Of a stretch of DNA of 64,000 nt, positions 56,401 through 63,674 are shown piece after piece (within the stretch, counting starts at the first letter, position 1; every line of letters begins with the position of its first letter). The notes beneath the pieces are model-generated. The model saw nothing but the letters and a program-made list of their open reading frames with translations, searched no databases and had not been told where the DNA came from. The stretch comes from JAEULH01 sp963805915 (lineage in GTDB: Bacteria; Pseudomonadota; Alphaproteobacteria; Rhodospirillales; Defluviicoccaceae). The DNA lies in NCBI GenBank assembly GCA_963805915.1, contig CAWDWD010000023.1, forward strand, positions 62,001 through 126,000, in the 5' to 3' direction. Made by a program: the position numbers and the translations under genes.

Positions 56401-56925
56401 GTTCCCGAGGTTGTTGAGCGTCCCCGCGAGACCGCTCTCGTAGGTCTGCGGATCGGCGCCGGCGAGTTTTGCATAGATATCGCGCGCCTCCTCAAAGGCT
56501 CCGCGCGCCGCCGCGAACTCCCGCATGGCCTCGAAAAAAAGGCCGCTCAGGCCACACATCGTTGCGAGGCTTGGTGCCGTCTCCGGATCGATTTGGCAGG
56601 AGACGGTCAATCCGTTCAACAAATCCAAGAATTGGGATCGGTGTTCTATTGGCAAACGCGATGCATTCTGTGACATCGCGATCGCCGGCAAGAAAACGAC
56701 AAGCTGCAAAATCGTCGCTTCCGACGAAAGTCCCTGGTCTGCAAGCCGCCGTACATGGCTTTGGCCGAGCGCAAAGGATTGGTTGCCACCGGGCGGGAGT
56801 TGCCGCAGGTACGGACGGATTTCCGGGTCGTCACAGGCTTTTGCGGCACGGGAAATCGCCTGCGTATCGAATGCCCCGGAGGTGAAAAAACGCTGCAACT
56901 CCTCCGCCCATTCTTGCATCGTCAT
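53466..56925 (-). CDS. TPR-CHAT caspase-like protease, frameshifted within the TPR array
   Basis: Rebuilt, the protein has about 1152 residues. Residues 1-130 are a helical head. About twelve and a half TPR-like units of 46 residues follow (FAAARGAFEEARDIYAKLA, LNNLGNLY). The C-terminal CHAT domain has FPWELLR, GVEREIEAL, the catalytic His in YFSGHG (codon 53982-53984) and Cys in VMNSCLTG (codon 53808-53810). CHAT enzymes are caspase relatives cutting target proteins in defence or cell-death pathways, with TPRs sensing a trigger. One extra base near 55783-55785 shifts the frame in unit six; the repeat sequence around it is otherwise intact. It lies in the TIR-bounded element. Confidence 0.88.
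54836..56524. repeat. 138-bp tandem repeats coding for the TPR array
   Basis: About 12.3 head-to-tail copies with an exact 138-base period; for example, TGCATAGAT occurs at 54951 and 55089. Copies differ at few positions, and variant blocks (DIYAK/DIRRK, GADPQ/AADPQ) are shuffled between units, showing recent unequal exchange or conversion. Copy number is likely to vary between strains and to disturb short-read assembly. Confidence 0.92.
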
Positions 56926-56939
56926 TCATCCGATCACGT

Positions 56940-56981
56940 GGGGAAAGGTTCCCCGCGACGGCAGGGTCGGGGAAGGTTCCC
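56940..56981. promoter_or_regulatory. Two operator-like inverted repeats next to the TPR-CHAT start
   Basis: GGGGAA-AGG-TTCCCC (56940-56954) and GGGAA-GG-TTCCC (56970-56981) are near copies 29 bases apart, the nearer one 15 bases from the TPR-CHAT ATG. A -10-like TATACT (minus strand, 56999-57004) lies just upstream. Paired sites in this position suggest a repressor blocking the promoter or start. Confidence 0.5.
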
Positions 56982-57261
56982 TTGCCGACGCGGCGTTCAG
57001 TATACCTTAGATTGAAAATCTTCGAGGTCAAAGCCCTTGAATTGCGCTATATCGCCGGAACACCCACGGCAATTGACGCCGAATGAGCGTCGGTGCGAAC
57101 AGGTTCTGCATGTCGGCTTTTGATGGCGTGGACGGCACCCTCATGTAGTACTGCGATGCTTGGCTTACCGCGAGCGGCAACAGGAGGACTAGGTTACATC
57201 AGCGTATTCTAATGGGCCGCTAATGGCTAATTGCTGCCGAAAAAGGATGTGTGCGGCAACC
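56982..57261. other. Non-coding left over between TPR-CHAT promoter and right TIR
   Basis: No gene, terminator or transposase remnant is seen. The segment holds the presumed promoter of TPR-CHAT at its left end and is lower in GC than the chromosome. Confidence 0.4.
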
Positions 57262-57300
57262 CTATATGTAGGGGGTGTCTGTCTTAACCGGATAGGCACG
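57262..57300 (-). repeat. Right terminal inverted repeat of the CHAT element
   Basis: Reads CTATATGTAG, then GGGGTGTCTGTCTTAACC, then GGATAGGCACG on the plus strand, the reverse complement of the left end with one mismatch. The direct repeat CATTAGTT follows immediately. Confidence 0.88.
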
Positions 57301-57308
57301 CATTAGTT
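57301..57308. repeat. Target-site direct repeat, right copy
   Basis: CATTAGTT, identical to 52999-53006. Confidence 0.8.
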
Positions 57309-57618
57309 CAGCGGAATCGCTGATCCGCGTTTTCTCGCTTACCCATGCCGGGCCACCCACGATGGCGGCCAGTTCGCCGCCCATAAAAGCTTGCCTGCCC
57401 GCTTCGCCTGGAGACCCCGCACAAACAATCCGGGGTCATCTGGCCGAGCCTGAGATGAGCGTGAACCAGGCCCACGAAACCGTAACGTCACCTTGGAGCG
57501 GCAAGCCCGTCGTCGGGAACACCGCGAGCCGGTCGTCAAGGCCGTCTCCTTCGCTAGCGGCTTGAGCAGCGCGCAACCGGCGACCAGCCAGCTCAGTGCG
57601 ATCGAGAGGAAAACACGC
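57309..57618 (-). pseudogene. Decayed 5' part of a penicillin-acylase-like gene
   Basis: The minus strand begins with a lipoprotein-like leader (MRVFLSIALSWLVAGC, ATG at about 57618). In shifting frames it then reads RLAVFPTTGLPLQGDVTVSW and GLVHAHLRLGQM, the N-terminal blocks of penicillin acylase (Ntn hydrolase) family proteins, and ELAAIVGGPAW. At least two frameshifts and an internal deletion are needed to join them. The gene's remaining 600 or so codons are absent. It was already broken before the CHAT element inserted. Confidence 0.6.
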
Positions 57619-57818
57619 ATGCGTTCAACCACCGGGGGACGTGGATGGGGATCCTTAAGGGCATATAAGGGCGCGGCGACGGGTCAAAACCGCGATTAAG
57701 GATCACCCGGTCCGCCGCCGGGACCTCGCCAGTATCGCCAAGGTGTCCTAGATTGCGGACGCGAGCCTTACGGTCGCGCATATTGAGGCAAACCAAAATA
57801 GATCGCCAAGGAGGGGAC

Positions 57819-58454
57819 ATGACCGCGACACTGAACGTCACCATCGCCGGCTGGGCGAACGGAGCGCCCATGCCCGAGAAATTCGCATTCTGCGTCCCGG
57901 CCGAGCAAGGCCACGCGACCATGGGACCCAACATCAGTCCCGAGATCGCCTGGACGGGCGCGCCGGAGGGGACGAAATCGTTCGCGATCGTTTGCATCGA
58001 TCCCGACGTTCCGTCGAAGCCCGACCACGTCAACAAGGAAGGCAAAAGCGTGCCAGCCGATCTGCCGCGCGTCGACTTCTATCACTGGGTGCTGGTCGAC
58101 ATTCCGGGGAGCATGTCGCGGCTGGCGGAGGGCGCCGACGGCGATGGCGTCGTCGGCGGCGGCAAGGCGCCGGGCCGGACGGCCCACGGCGTGCGCGGCA
58201 TCAACAGCTTTACCGACTGGTTCGCCGGCGACGAGACGATGAAGGGCGGTTACGCCGGCTACGACGGCCCCTGTCCGCCGTGGAACAACTCCATCGTTCA
58301 CCACTACCGCTTCCAGGTCTACGCGCTCGATACCGAGAGCCTGGGGCTGAGCGGCGCGTTCGGCGGCGGCGAGGCGCTGAAGGCGATGGCGCCCCACGTG
58401 CTCGCCGAGGGCAGCTGGCTCGGCACCTACACGTTGAACCCGGCGCTGCGGTGA
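57819..58454 (+). CDS. YbhB/YbcL family Raf kinase inhibitor-like protein
   Basis: The 211-residue protein has the PEBP fold landmarks NISPEIAWTGAPEGTKSFAIVCIDPDVPS, VDFYHWVLVDIPGSMSRLAEG, and GYDGPCPPWNNSIVHHYRFQVYALD, with the conserved ligand-pocket Asp-x-Asp and His. Bacterial members are cytosolic or periplasmic and of unclear function; no signal peptide is seen here. The ATG at 57819 follows a strong AAGGAGGGG. Confidence 0.92.
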   Translation: MTATLNVTIAGWANGAPMPEKFAFCVPAEQGHATMGPNISPEIAWTGAPEGTKSFAIVCIDPDVPSKPDHVNKEGKSVPADLPRVDFYHWVLVDIPGSMSRLAEGADGDGVVGGGKAPGRTAHGVRGINSFTDWFAGDETMKGGYAGYDGPCPPWNNSIVHHYRFQVYALDTESLGLSGAFGGGEALKAMAPHVLAEGSWLGTYTLNPALR

Positions 58455-58580
58455 GTTGCGGTAAATATTGAGCGGCAGCCCTTGCGAGTGGCGATCGCTT
58501 GACATAATTCAATGATGCGGGATCGCCGGATGGGATCGCGCGCCAGCCTGGACGGGCTTCAAGCAGTCCAAGCGGCATTC

Positions 58581-58610
58581 ACACATTGCTTACCTGGAGG
58601 ATGTGTCACC
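58581..58610 (+). promoter_or_regulatory. ROSE-like RNA thermometer hairpin masking the hsp20 ribosome site
   Basis: ACACAT (58581-58586) pairs perfectly with ATGTGT (58601-58606). Between them lie TTGCT and the Shine-Dalgarno GGAGG (58596-58600). The order TTGCT...TGGAGGAT is the signature of the last hairpin of ROSE elements in rhizobial heat-shock genes, where the stem melts on heating. Confidence 0.55.
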
Positions 58611-59126
58611 ATGACAACCTTTGACTTTTCCCCACTGTTTCGCTCGACCGTCGGCTTCGACCGCCTGATGCGGCTGATGGAGAGCTCGAACCAATTGGCC
58701 GACGCGGGGAACGGCTATCCGCCCTACAACATCGAAAAGACCGGCGACGACCGCTACCGCATCACCCTCGCGGTTGCCGGGTTCAGCCAGGACGAGCTGG
58801 CCATCGTGAGCCAGGAGAACTCGCTCGTCATCGAAGGCCGGAAGAAGGACGTGGAGAGCGAAGGCCGCTTTCTGTATCGCGGCATTGCCGGACGTTCGTT
58901 CAAGCGCCAGTTCCAGGTGGCCGATCACGTAAAGGTCGTCGGCGCGACGCTCGACAACGGCCTGCTTGTCGTCGATCTGGTCCGTGAAATTCCCGAGGCG
59001 ATGAAGCCTCGGCGGATCGAGATCACCGCCGGCGAGGCCAACAGCGGCACGGGGATTACCCTTGACGCCGCCGATTCGGGCACCGACGAGCAGAAGCAGA
59101 TCGAAGGCTCGCAACAGGCCGCCTGA
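58611..59126 (+). CDS. Hsp20 small heat shock protein
   Basis: The 171-residue protein has the IbpA-like N-terminus (FSPLFRSTVGFDRLMRLME), an alpha-crystallin domain (YPPYNIEKTGDDRYRITLAVAGFSQDELAI to the LVVDLVREIPEAMKPRRIEI strand), and a C-terminal tail rich in Gly, Asp and Gln. It holds unfolding proteins in soluble oligomers. The 5' leader contains a hairpin like those of heat-regulated small Hsp mRNAs. A strong terminator follows. Confidence 0.93.
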   Translation: MTTFDFSPLFRSTVGFDRLMRLMESSNQLADAGNGYPPYNIEKTGDDRYRITLAVAGFSQDELAIVSQENSLVIEGRKKDVESEGRFLYRGIAGRSFKRQFQVADHVKVVGATLDNGLLVVDLVREIPEAMKPRRIEITAGEANSGTGITLDAADSGTDEQKQIEGSQQAA

Positions 59127-59150
59127 CAAACGTCCTCACCGCTCAACACC

Positions 59151-59183
59151 AAGGCGCCGCCAACAGCGGCGCCTTAACTTTGT
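59151..59183 (+). terminator. Intrinsic terminator after hsp20
   Basis: A 10-bp perfect stem (AAGGCGCCGC, CAACA loop, GCGGCGCCTT) lies 24 bases after the hsp20 stop, followed by AACTTTG. The T-tract is short but the stem is very stable. Confidence 0.65.
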
Positions 59184-59384
59184 GTGCCGAGCGACGCCTC
59201 TATCCGGACGTGATGGCGGCAAAGGATTGGCCAAGCGCAAGGGCGTCGTCGCGAGGCGCCAGTGCCATCAGGGGTGGTGGCGCTCCGCCGACGACTGCAA
59301 CATCCATGTGCGGTCCTGGCGGGCGCGCGAGCGAGTCAGTCACGAGGATCTACGACGCGCAGAGACGGAGATGACCGGGACGCT

Positions 59385-60341
59385 CTAGTCGATGGAGACA
59401 GGGCTGACGAAGCCTCTCGGCTTGATCGCCATGACCGAGCAGGTGACGCGCGAAAGGACCGTCTCGGCGGTGTTGCCGATGAACAGCCCGGAAATGCCCG
59501 TTCTCCCGATGGTCGACATGATGATCAGCTCGACGTTGAGCTCGGCGGCAATCTCGGGGATGACGGTCGCCGCGTCACCCTTGCGCAGGTGGGCGCTGAA
59601 ATCGCTGAGGGTAGGGCGGAAGCGCTCGACGAGTTCATGGAAACGCGCCGCGTGGCGCTCCTCGGTCAGAATCGTCAGCTCATCGATGTCCTTGGGATCG
59701 ACCTGAATCCATGGGCTATCCGCCCACATGTATTCGATCGGCGCGGTCCAGGCGTGGACCGCGTGGCATGGACTGCTCTCCAGCGCGGCCAGCGAGGTCG
59801 CCAGCTCCATGATTGTCGCGGCGACCTCGTTGTTCTGATCATTGTCCGAAACCGGATCCACGCAAGCAAGAACGCCGCGCCGTGCGCCGGCGGAACTCGG
59901 CGCGGCCTCGCCCTCCGGCGCCGGGTTGATGATCCACACCGGGCAGGGCGACTTGCGCATCAAGTGGAGGTCGGTGCTACCGAAATGGAGCGTTGCTTCA
60001 AGATCGTGGCGATTGGCGACCTTGACCACCAGGTCGTGGCGCGCGCGCAGGACGCGGCGGATGGTTTCCAGGAACGGCTCGCCGAAGACAAGCCGGATGT
60101 CGAGCTCGATGTCGCGCGCGCGGATCGGCTCGGCGATCTCCGCCAGCCGGTCGGTCAAGCCGGCGACGATCTGTTGACGGATGGCGTCGCCGGCGCCGCC
60201 GCTCGGCAGCGCGTCGTCGAAACACGCGATGGCGCTGAGGCGGGCGTCGTTTTCCGTCGCCAGCAGCGCCGCGCGTTCCAACGCCTCGTCGTGATTGCTG
60301 AGCGGATCGATGACCGCGAGAATATTCTTGAACCGCTTCAT
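59385..60341 (-). CDS. Tandem universal stress protein
   Basis: The 318-residue protein contains two USP domains (residues 1-145 and about 165-310). The second ends with the nucleotide-binding pattern IIMSTIGRTGISGLFIGNTAETVL (G-2x-G-9x-G-type), while the first has a weaker version (STDLHLMRKSPCPVWII). UspE-like tandem proteins act in stress survival and adhesion. A truncated, frameshifted copy of its 3' end lies directly upstream at 60393. Confidence 0.9.
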   Translation of the reverse strand: MKRFKNILAVIDPLSNHDEALERAALLATENDARLSAIACFDDALPSGGAGDAIRQQIVAGLTDRLAEIAEPIRARDIELDIRLVFGEPFLETIRRVLRARHDLVVKVANRHDLEATLHFGSTDLHLMRKSPCPVWIINPAPEGEAAPSSAGARRGVLACVDPVSDNDQNNEVAATIMELATSLAALESSPCHAVHAWTAPIEYMWADSPWIQVDPKDIDELTILTEERHAARFHELVERFRPTLSDFSAHLRKGDAATVIPEIAAELNVELIIMSTIGRTGISGLFIGNTAETVLSRVTCSVMAIKPRGFVSPVSID

Positions 60342-60392
60342 ATAACCCTCCCCAAACCCCCGCGCCGCCGCCCGATCCCGCGCGCGGGCCTA

Positions 60393-60584
60393 CTATGCCG
60401 CGACCGGCGCGACAAAGCTCGCCGATTTCGCCGCGAGAACCGAACAGTCAACTGGCCGGGCAGCGTCCGCTCCGCGGTTTGTCCTCGCGGTCTGTCTCCG
60501 CGGTCTGTGCGGTGTTGCCGATAATCAGGCCGGGCACGCCGGCGCTCCTGTCGGCGCATCGCCCGACGGCAACGAGATATCTCA
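60393..60584 (-). pseudogene. Decayed 3' fragment of a universal stress protein gene
   Basis: In the minus strand, GVPGLIIGNTAQT matches the GISGLFIGNTAETV motif of the adjacent USP, and after a frameshift DCSVLAAKSASFVAPV matches its end (TCSVMAIKPRGFVSPV). The rest is lost. It is probably the scar of a tandem duplication of the USP gene. Confidence 0.65.
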
Positions 60585-60619
60585 GTTGCCGAAGGGTTGC
60601 CACCGAATCGGCCGGCTGG

Positions 60620-61117
60620 TCAGGTCCCGGCGGCGGCTACGAGGAGCAGCGCCACGACGCTTGCGGTGACGCGAAGCCGCATTTTCATCCACCACGCGGG
60701 GACCAGATCGAGACCCGCCAGCCAGCGGTCGAGAATCAGAACCGCCGCGAACGCCGCCGCGAGCGCCGCCAGGCAATACGGCGGCGGCACGAACACCGCG
60801 CCCCAGCCGAACAGCGACGGCACGACGCTCGCCGCCAAGATGCCGCTCGCCTCGGAAGACCACGGCTCGTCGACGGAAGAGGCGCAGGCGACGCCCCAGG
60901 CAATGCCGCCGAGAAAAGACAAAATGACCGCGGCGTAGACGCTCAGGACCTGGAGCGCTTCGGGCCGGATGCTCTGCGGGCCGTACCACAACGCGGCGGC
61001 GCCGAGCGCGAACGGGACGACGCCAAGACCGCCCAGCCACGCGGCCGCGGCCGGAATCCGCTCGCCCCGGCGGTGCGAGATCAGGCGGCCGCGGGGGCGA
61101 GTGTCACCGGGTCCCAT
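60620..61117 (-). CDS. DUF3429 membrane protein
   Basis: The 165-residue product has four hydrophobic spans and the DUF3429 pattern: RIPAAAAWLGGLGVVPFALGAAALW, VLSVYAAVILSFLGGIAWGVA, SVVPSLFGWGAVF, LILDRWLAGLDLVPAWWMKMRLRVTA. An inner-membrane protein of unknown role. It follows the CBS-protein gene by 27 bases on the same strand. Confidence 0.9.
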   Translation of the reverse strand: MGPGDTRPRGRLISHRRGERIPAAAAWLGGLGVVPFALGAAALWYGPQSIRPEALQVLSVYAAVILSFLGGIAWGVACASSVDEPWSSEASGILAASVVPSLFGWGAVFVPPPYCLAALAAAFAAVLILDRWLAGLDLVPAWWMKMRLRVTASVVALLLVAAAGT

Positions 61118-61144
61118 TGCGGCGAATGCCGCTCGCGGTGGCGA

Positions 61145-61573
61145 CTACAGCGCGATGTAGCGGCGCAAGGCGTCGACCTCGAACTGGGCTTCCTCGATGC
61201 GGCTCTTGATCACGTCGCCGATGCTGATCATCCCGACCAGCTTGCCCTCATCGAGCACCGGAACGTGGCGGAACCGCTGCGAGGTCATCATGCCCATGAT
61301 CGCCGGGATCGGGTCCTTCGGCGAGCAGGTCACCACGGTCGTGGTCATCAGCTCGGAGACGCGCTTGTCGAACAGGTCCTTGCCGTGCTTGTGCATGGCC
61401 CGGACCAGATCACGCTCCGAAATGATCCCGGCGATGCCGCCGTCGGGGTCGGTGACCAGCACCGCGCCGATCCGGTTGGTCGCCAAGATCGCCAGCGCCG
61501 CGTGAATGGGCTCGTCGGCGGTCAGCGAGATGATCGTGTTGCCCTTGGTCTTCAAAATATCGGAAACGTACAT
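61145..61573 (-). CDS. CBS-domain protein
   Basis: The 142-residue protein consists of two CBS domains in tandem (about 5-62 and 72-130), with ATNRIGAVLVTDPDGGIAGIISERDLVRA and TSQRFRHVPVLDEGKLVGMISIGDVIKSRIEE. CBS pairs bind adenosine nucleotides and sense energy state; stand-alone forms are regulatory. First of a pair with DUF3429. Confidence 0.92.
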   Translation of the reverse strand: MYVSDILKTKGNTIISLTADEPIHAALAILATNRIGAVLVTDPDGGIAGIISERDLVRAMHKHGKDLFDKRVSELMTTTVVTCSPKDPIPAIMGMMTSQRFRHVPVLDEGKLVGMISIGDVIKSRIEEAQFEVDALRRYIAL

Positions 61574-61596
61574 TCAAGCCTCCCCATGGTCAGACG

Positions 61597-62727
61597 CTAT
61601 AGTCCGCTTAGCGTTTCTTCTATCAGCATATCGACGACATCACACAAGGCCTCGTGGCGGCTTCGCCCGGAGTTCATGGCGGCGGTGAAGGTCGAAAGCT
61701 GGCGATGGGCACTCGTGCCGCCCGCGAGGATCTCGCGACAGTGGGCGATTTCCGCCACGCACTCAAGAGCCTCCGCGTCCTCCTTGGTCAGCTCGATCAG
61801 CTCCTCGATCAGGTCGGCGCAAGGGACGACTTGGCCCTTGCCGAAGTCGATCAAACCCTCGTCGATGCCATAGCGTTTCGCCCGCCAGCGGTTCTCCTCG
61901 ATCAACATGTTGTTGTAGGCGCGCCAGCGCTGGTTGTCGCGGCGCAGGCGCACCAGCATGCGGATGATGCATTGATAGAGCGCCGCGATCGCCAACGTAT
62001 CATCGATCCGGGTGCAGACGTCGGTGATCCGCATTTCCAGGGTCGAAAAGCGACAGCTCGGACGGATGTCCCACCAGATCATGCTCGCGTCGTCGAACAT
62101 GCCGGCGCCGACGAGAACATCGATGTGGCGCCGGTATTCGCCGTAGGAATCGAACCGCGGCGGCAATCCGGTGCGCGGCAGTTCGTCGAAGACACTGAGA
62201 CGGTAGCTCTTGAGCCCGCTGTTTTCGCCGAGCCAGAACGGCGATGATGTCGACAGCGCGAGCATGTGCGGCAGGAAGTAGCTGACCTGGTTCATCAGGT
62301 CGATGCGCAACTCGTCATCGTCGACGCCGACGTGCACATGCATGCCGCAGATCAGCAGCCGGCGGGCAACCGCCTGCATGTCGCGGGCGAGCGTGTGGTA
62401 GCGCGCCTTGTCGGTGTGGCGTTGCGACCGCCACTGCGAGAACGGATGGGTCGAAGCCGCGATCGGCGCCAGACCGTACTTGCGCGCGACCTGCGCCACC
62501 GTCCGGCGCAACCACGACAGCTCGACGCGTGCCTCCTTGACCGTCCCGCACACCGGCGTCGCGATCTCGATTTGCGAGGTCAGGAACTCCGGCTTGACCA
62601 GGTCGCGAATGTGCGCCTCGCACTCGGCGAGCATGGCCGGCGGCGGATCGGGGGCGACCTCGCGGGTCTTCAAATCGACGAGCAGGTATTCCTCCTCGAT
62701 GCCGATGGACAGTTTCGGGATCGTCAT
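61597..62727 (-). CDS. YbdK-type carboxylate-amine ligase (glutamate-cysteine ligase GCS2 family)
   Basis: The 376-residue enzyme has the GCS2 landmarks SIGIEEEYLLVDLKTRE, TSQIEIATPVCGT, CGMHVHVGVDD, WWDIRPSCRFSTLEMRITDVC. Family members have weak gamma-glutamylcysteine synthetase activity or make related amide bonds. The ATG at 62727 overlaps the stop of the N-formylglutamate amidohydrolase gene by one base (TGATG), so they are coupled; a longer reading to 63003 is only a frame extension. Confidence 0.93.
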   Translation of the reverse strand: MTIPKLSIGIEEEYLLVDLKTREVAPDPPPAMLAECEAHIRDLVKPEFLTSQIEIATPVCGTVKEARVELSWLRRTVAQVARKYGLAPIAASTHPFSQWRSQRHTDKARYHTLARDMQAVARRLLICGMHVHVGVDDDELRIDLMNQVSYFLPHMLALSTSSPFWLGENSGLKSYRLSVFDELPRTGLPPRFDSYGEYRRHIDVLVGAGMFDDASMIWWDIRPSCRFSTLEMRITDVCTRIDDTLAIAALYQCIIRMLVRLRRDNQRWRAYNNMLIEENRWRAKRYGIDEGLIDFGKGQVVPCADLIEELIELTKEDAEALECVAEIAHCREILAGGTSAHRQLSTFTAAMNSGRSRHEALCDVVDMLIEETLSGL

Positions 62728-63554
62728 CAGAACTGCTCGATCCGATGCAGATTTCCCATCGCCAGCAGCCGGCCGAGGGCGTCGGCGAGGATATCGGCCC
62801 AGCGCTCGAGCTGCGCCTCGCTCTCGCAGTGGTCCTGGCGGACCTCGATGGCGGCGTTGGCGAGGCCGGCGCTGCCTGCATGCAGGTTGAGGGTGTAGGC
62901 GATCTCGGTGCCCGAGTAGGGTTCGTTGTCGCCGATACGAAGACCCGGATACCGACGCAGGATCTCGATCAACGGCACCGCCATCCGCGGATCGCGATTC
63001 CATAGAACACCCGCGTCCCAGAACCTGTCCCGGCCGCCGAATGTCGGGGTGAAGGTATGGACGGAAAACAACAGCGGCTCCGGGCCGCTCCGGCGCAGTC
63101 GCGCGAAGGCCTGTTCGATCGCGTGGTGGTACGGATACAAGAACGTTTCCGCGCGCGCTTCTTGTTCGTCGGCGCTTAAGTCCTTATTGCCAGGAATGGC
63201 GATGCCGTCGCTGAGCGCGATGATGGACTGTGGATCTCCGGGCTGGCGGTTGCAGTCGATGACCAGGCGCGAGTAGCCCGCGAGCACCGCCGGCGCGTCG
63301 AGGCGGCGGGCGAGCAGCCGGGTCAGCGCGGCGGCGCCGATGTCGGAGGCGATGTGAAGGCCGAGCGCCGCTGGATCGAGCCCGAGCGTGCCGAGCATCT
63401 CGGGGATCGCGGCACTTGCGTGATCGCAGACAAGCAAGAGCGGCGCGCGCCCGTCGGGATTCTCGACCGAGAAGGGCGATGGCTCTCCAGGGCCAAGCGA
63501 GAGCCGGCTGGTGTTCGCGCAAGGATCGTCACCGATCCGGGTCGGGCCATGCAT
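62727..63554 (-). CDS. N-formylglutamate amidohydrolase
   Basis: The 275-residue zinc hydrolase has LLLVCDHASAAIPEMLGTLGL, HIASDIGAAALTRLLARRLDAPAVLAGYSRLVIDCNR, LFSVHTFTPTFGG and EVRQDH. Members remove formate from N-formylglutamate or act on related compounds. The ATG at 63554 is chosen; the frame is open to 63911 but without a family match. Pairing with a GCS2-type ligase is a frequent alphaproteobacterial arrangement. Confidence 0.9.
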   Translation of the reverse strand: MHGPTRIGDDPCANTSRLSLGPGEPSPFSVENPDGRAPLLLVCDHASAAIPEMLGTLGLDPAALGLHIASDIGAAALTRLLARRLDAPAVLAGYSRLVIDCNRQPGDPQSIIALSDGIAIPGNKDLSADEQEARAETFLYPYHHAIEQAFARLRRSGPEPLLFSVHTFTPTFGGRDRFWDAGVLWNRDPRMAVPLIEILRRYPGLRIGDNEPYSGTEIAYTLNLHAGSAGLANAAIEVRQDHCESEAQLERWADILADALGRLLAMGNLHRIEQF

Positions 63555-63674
63555 CGCCGGGTCGGCACCCCTTGTCTTGAACCAATGGAAGGCATTCACC
63601 AACGGAACGCATTTCGCCGTCGCTCGCCGGCAAAACCACTCGCCGACGTCCCGCCTTGGGTATACTAGCCGCCG

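Larger units (their letters stand above)
53007..57300. mobile_element. Non-autonomous 4.29-kb element carrying TPR-CHAT and a small membrane protein
   Basis: The segment is flanked by 39-bp terminal inverted repeats (38 of 39 match) and an 8-10 bp direct repeat of the target. It contains only two genes, a TPR-CHAT protease and a coupled 125-residue membrane protein, plus a promoter region. No transposase, recombinase or remnant of one was found, so it must have moved using an enzyme from elsewhere. The pre-insertion site, rebuilt by removing the element and one direct repeat, is junk between a truncated GH3 gene and a decayed acylase gene. The source family of the ends is unknown. Confidence 0.82.

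Noticed and set aside
54836..56524. Regular repeats that could be mistaken for a CRISPR array
   Set aside because: The period is 138 bases with no unique spacers, and the repeats encode a continuous TPR protein.
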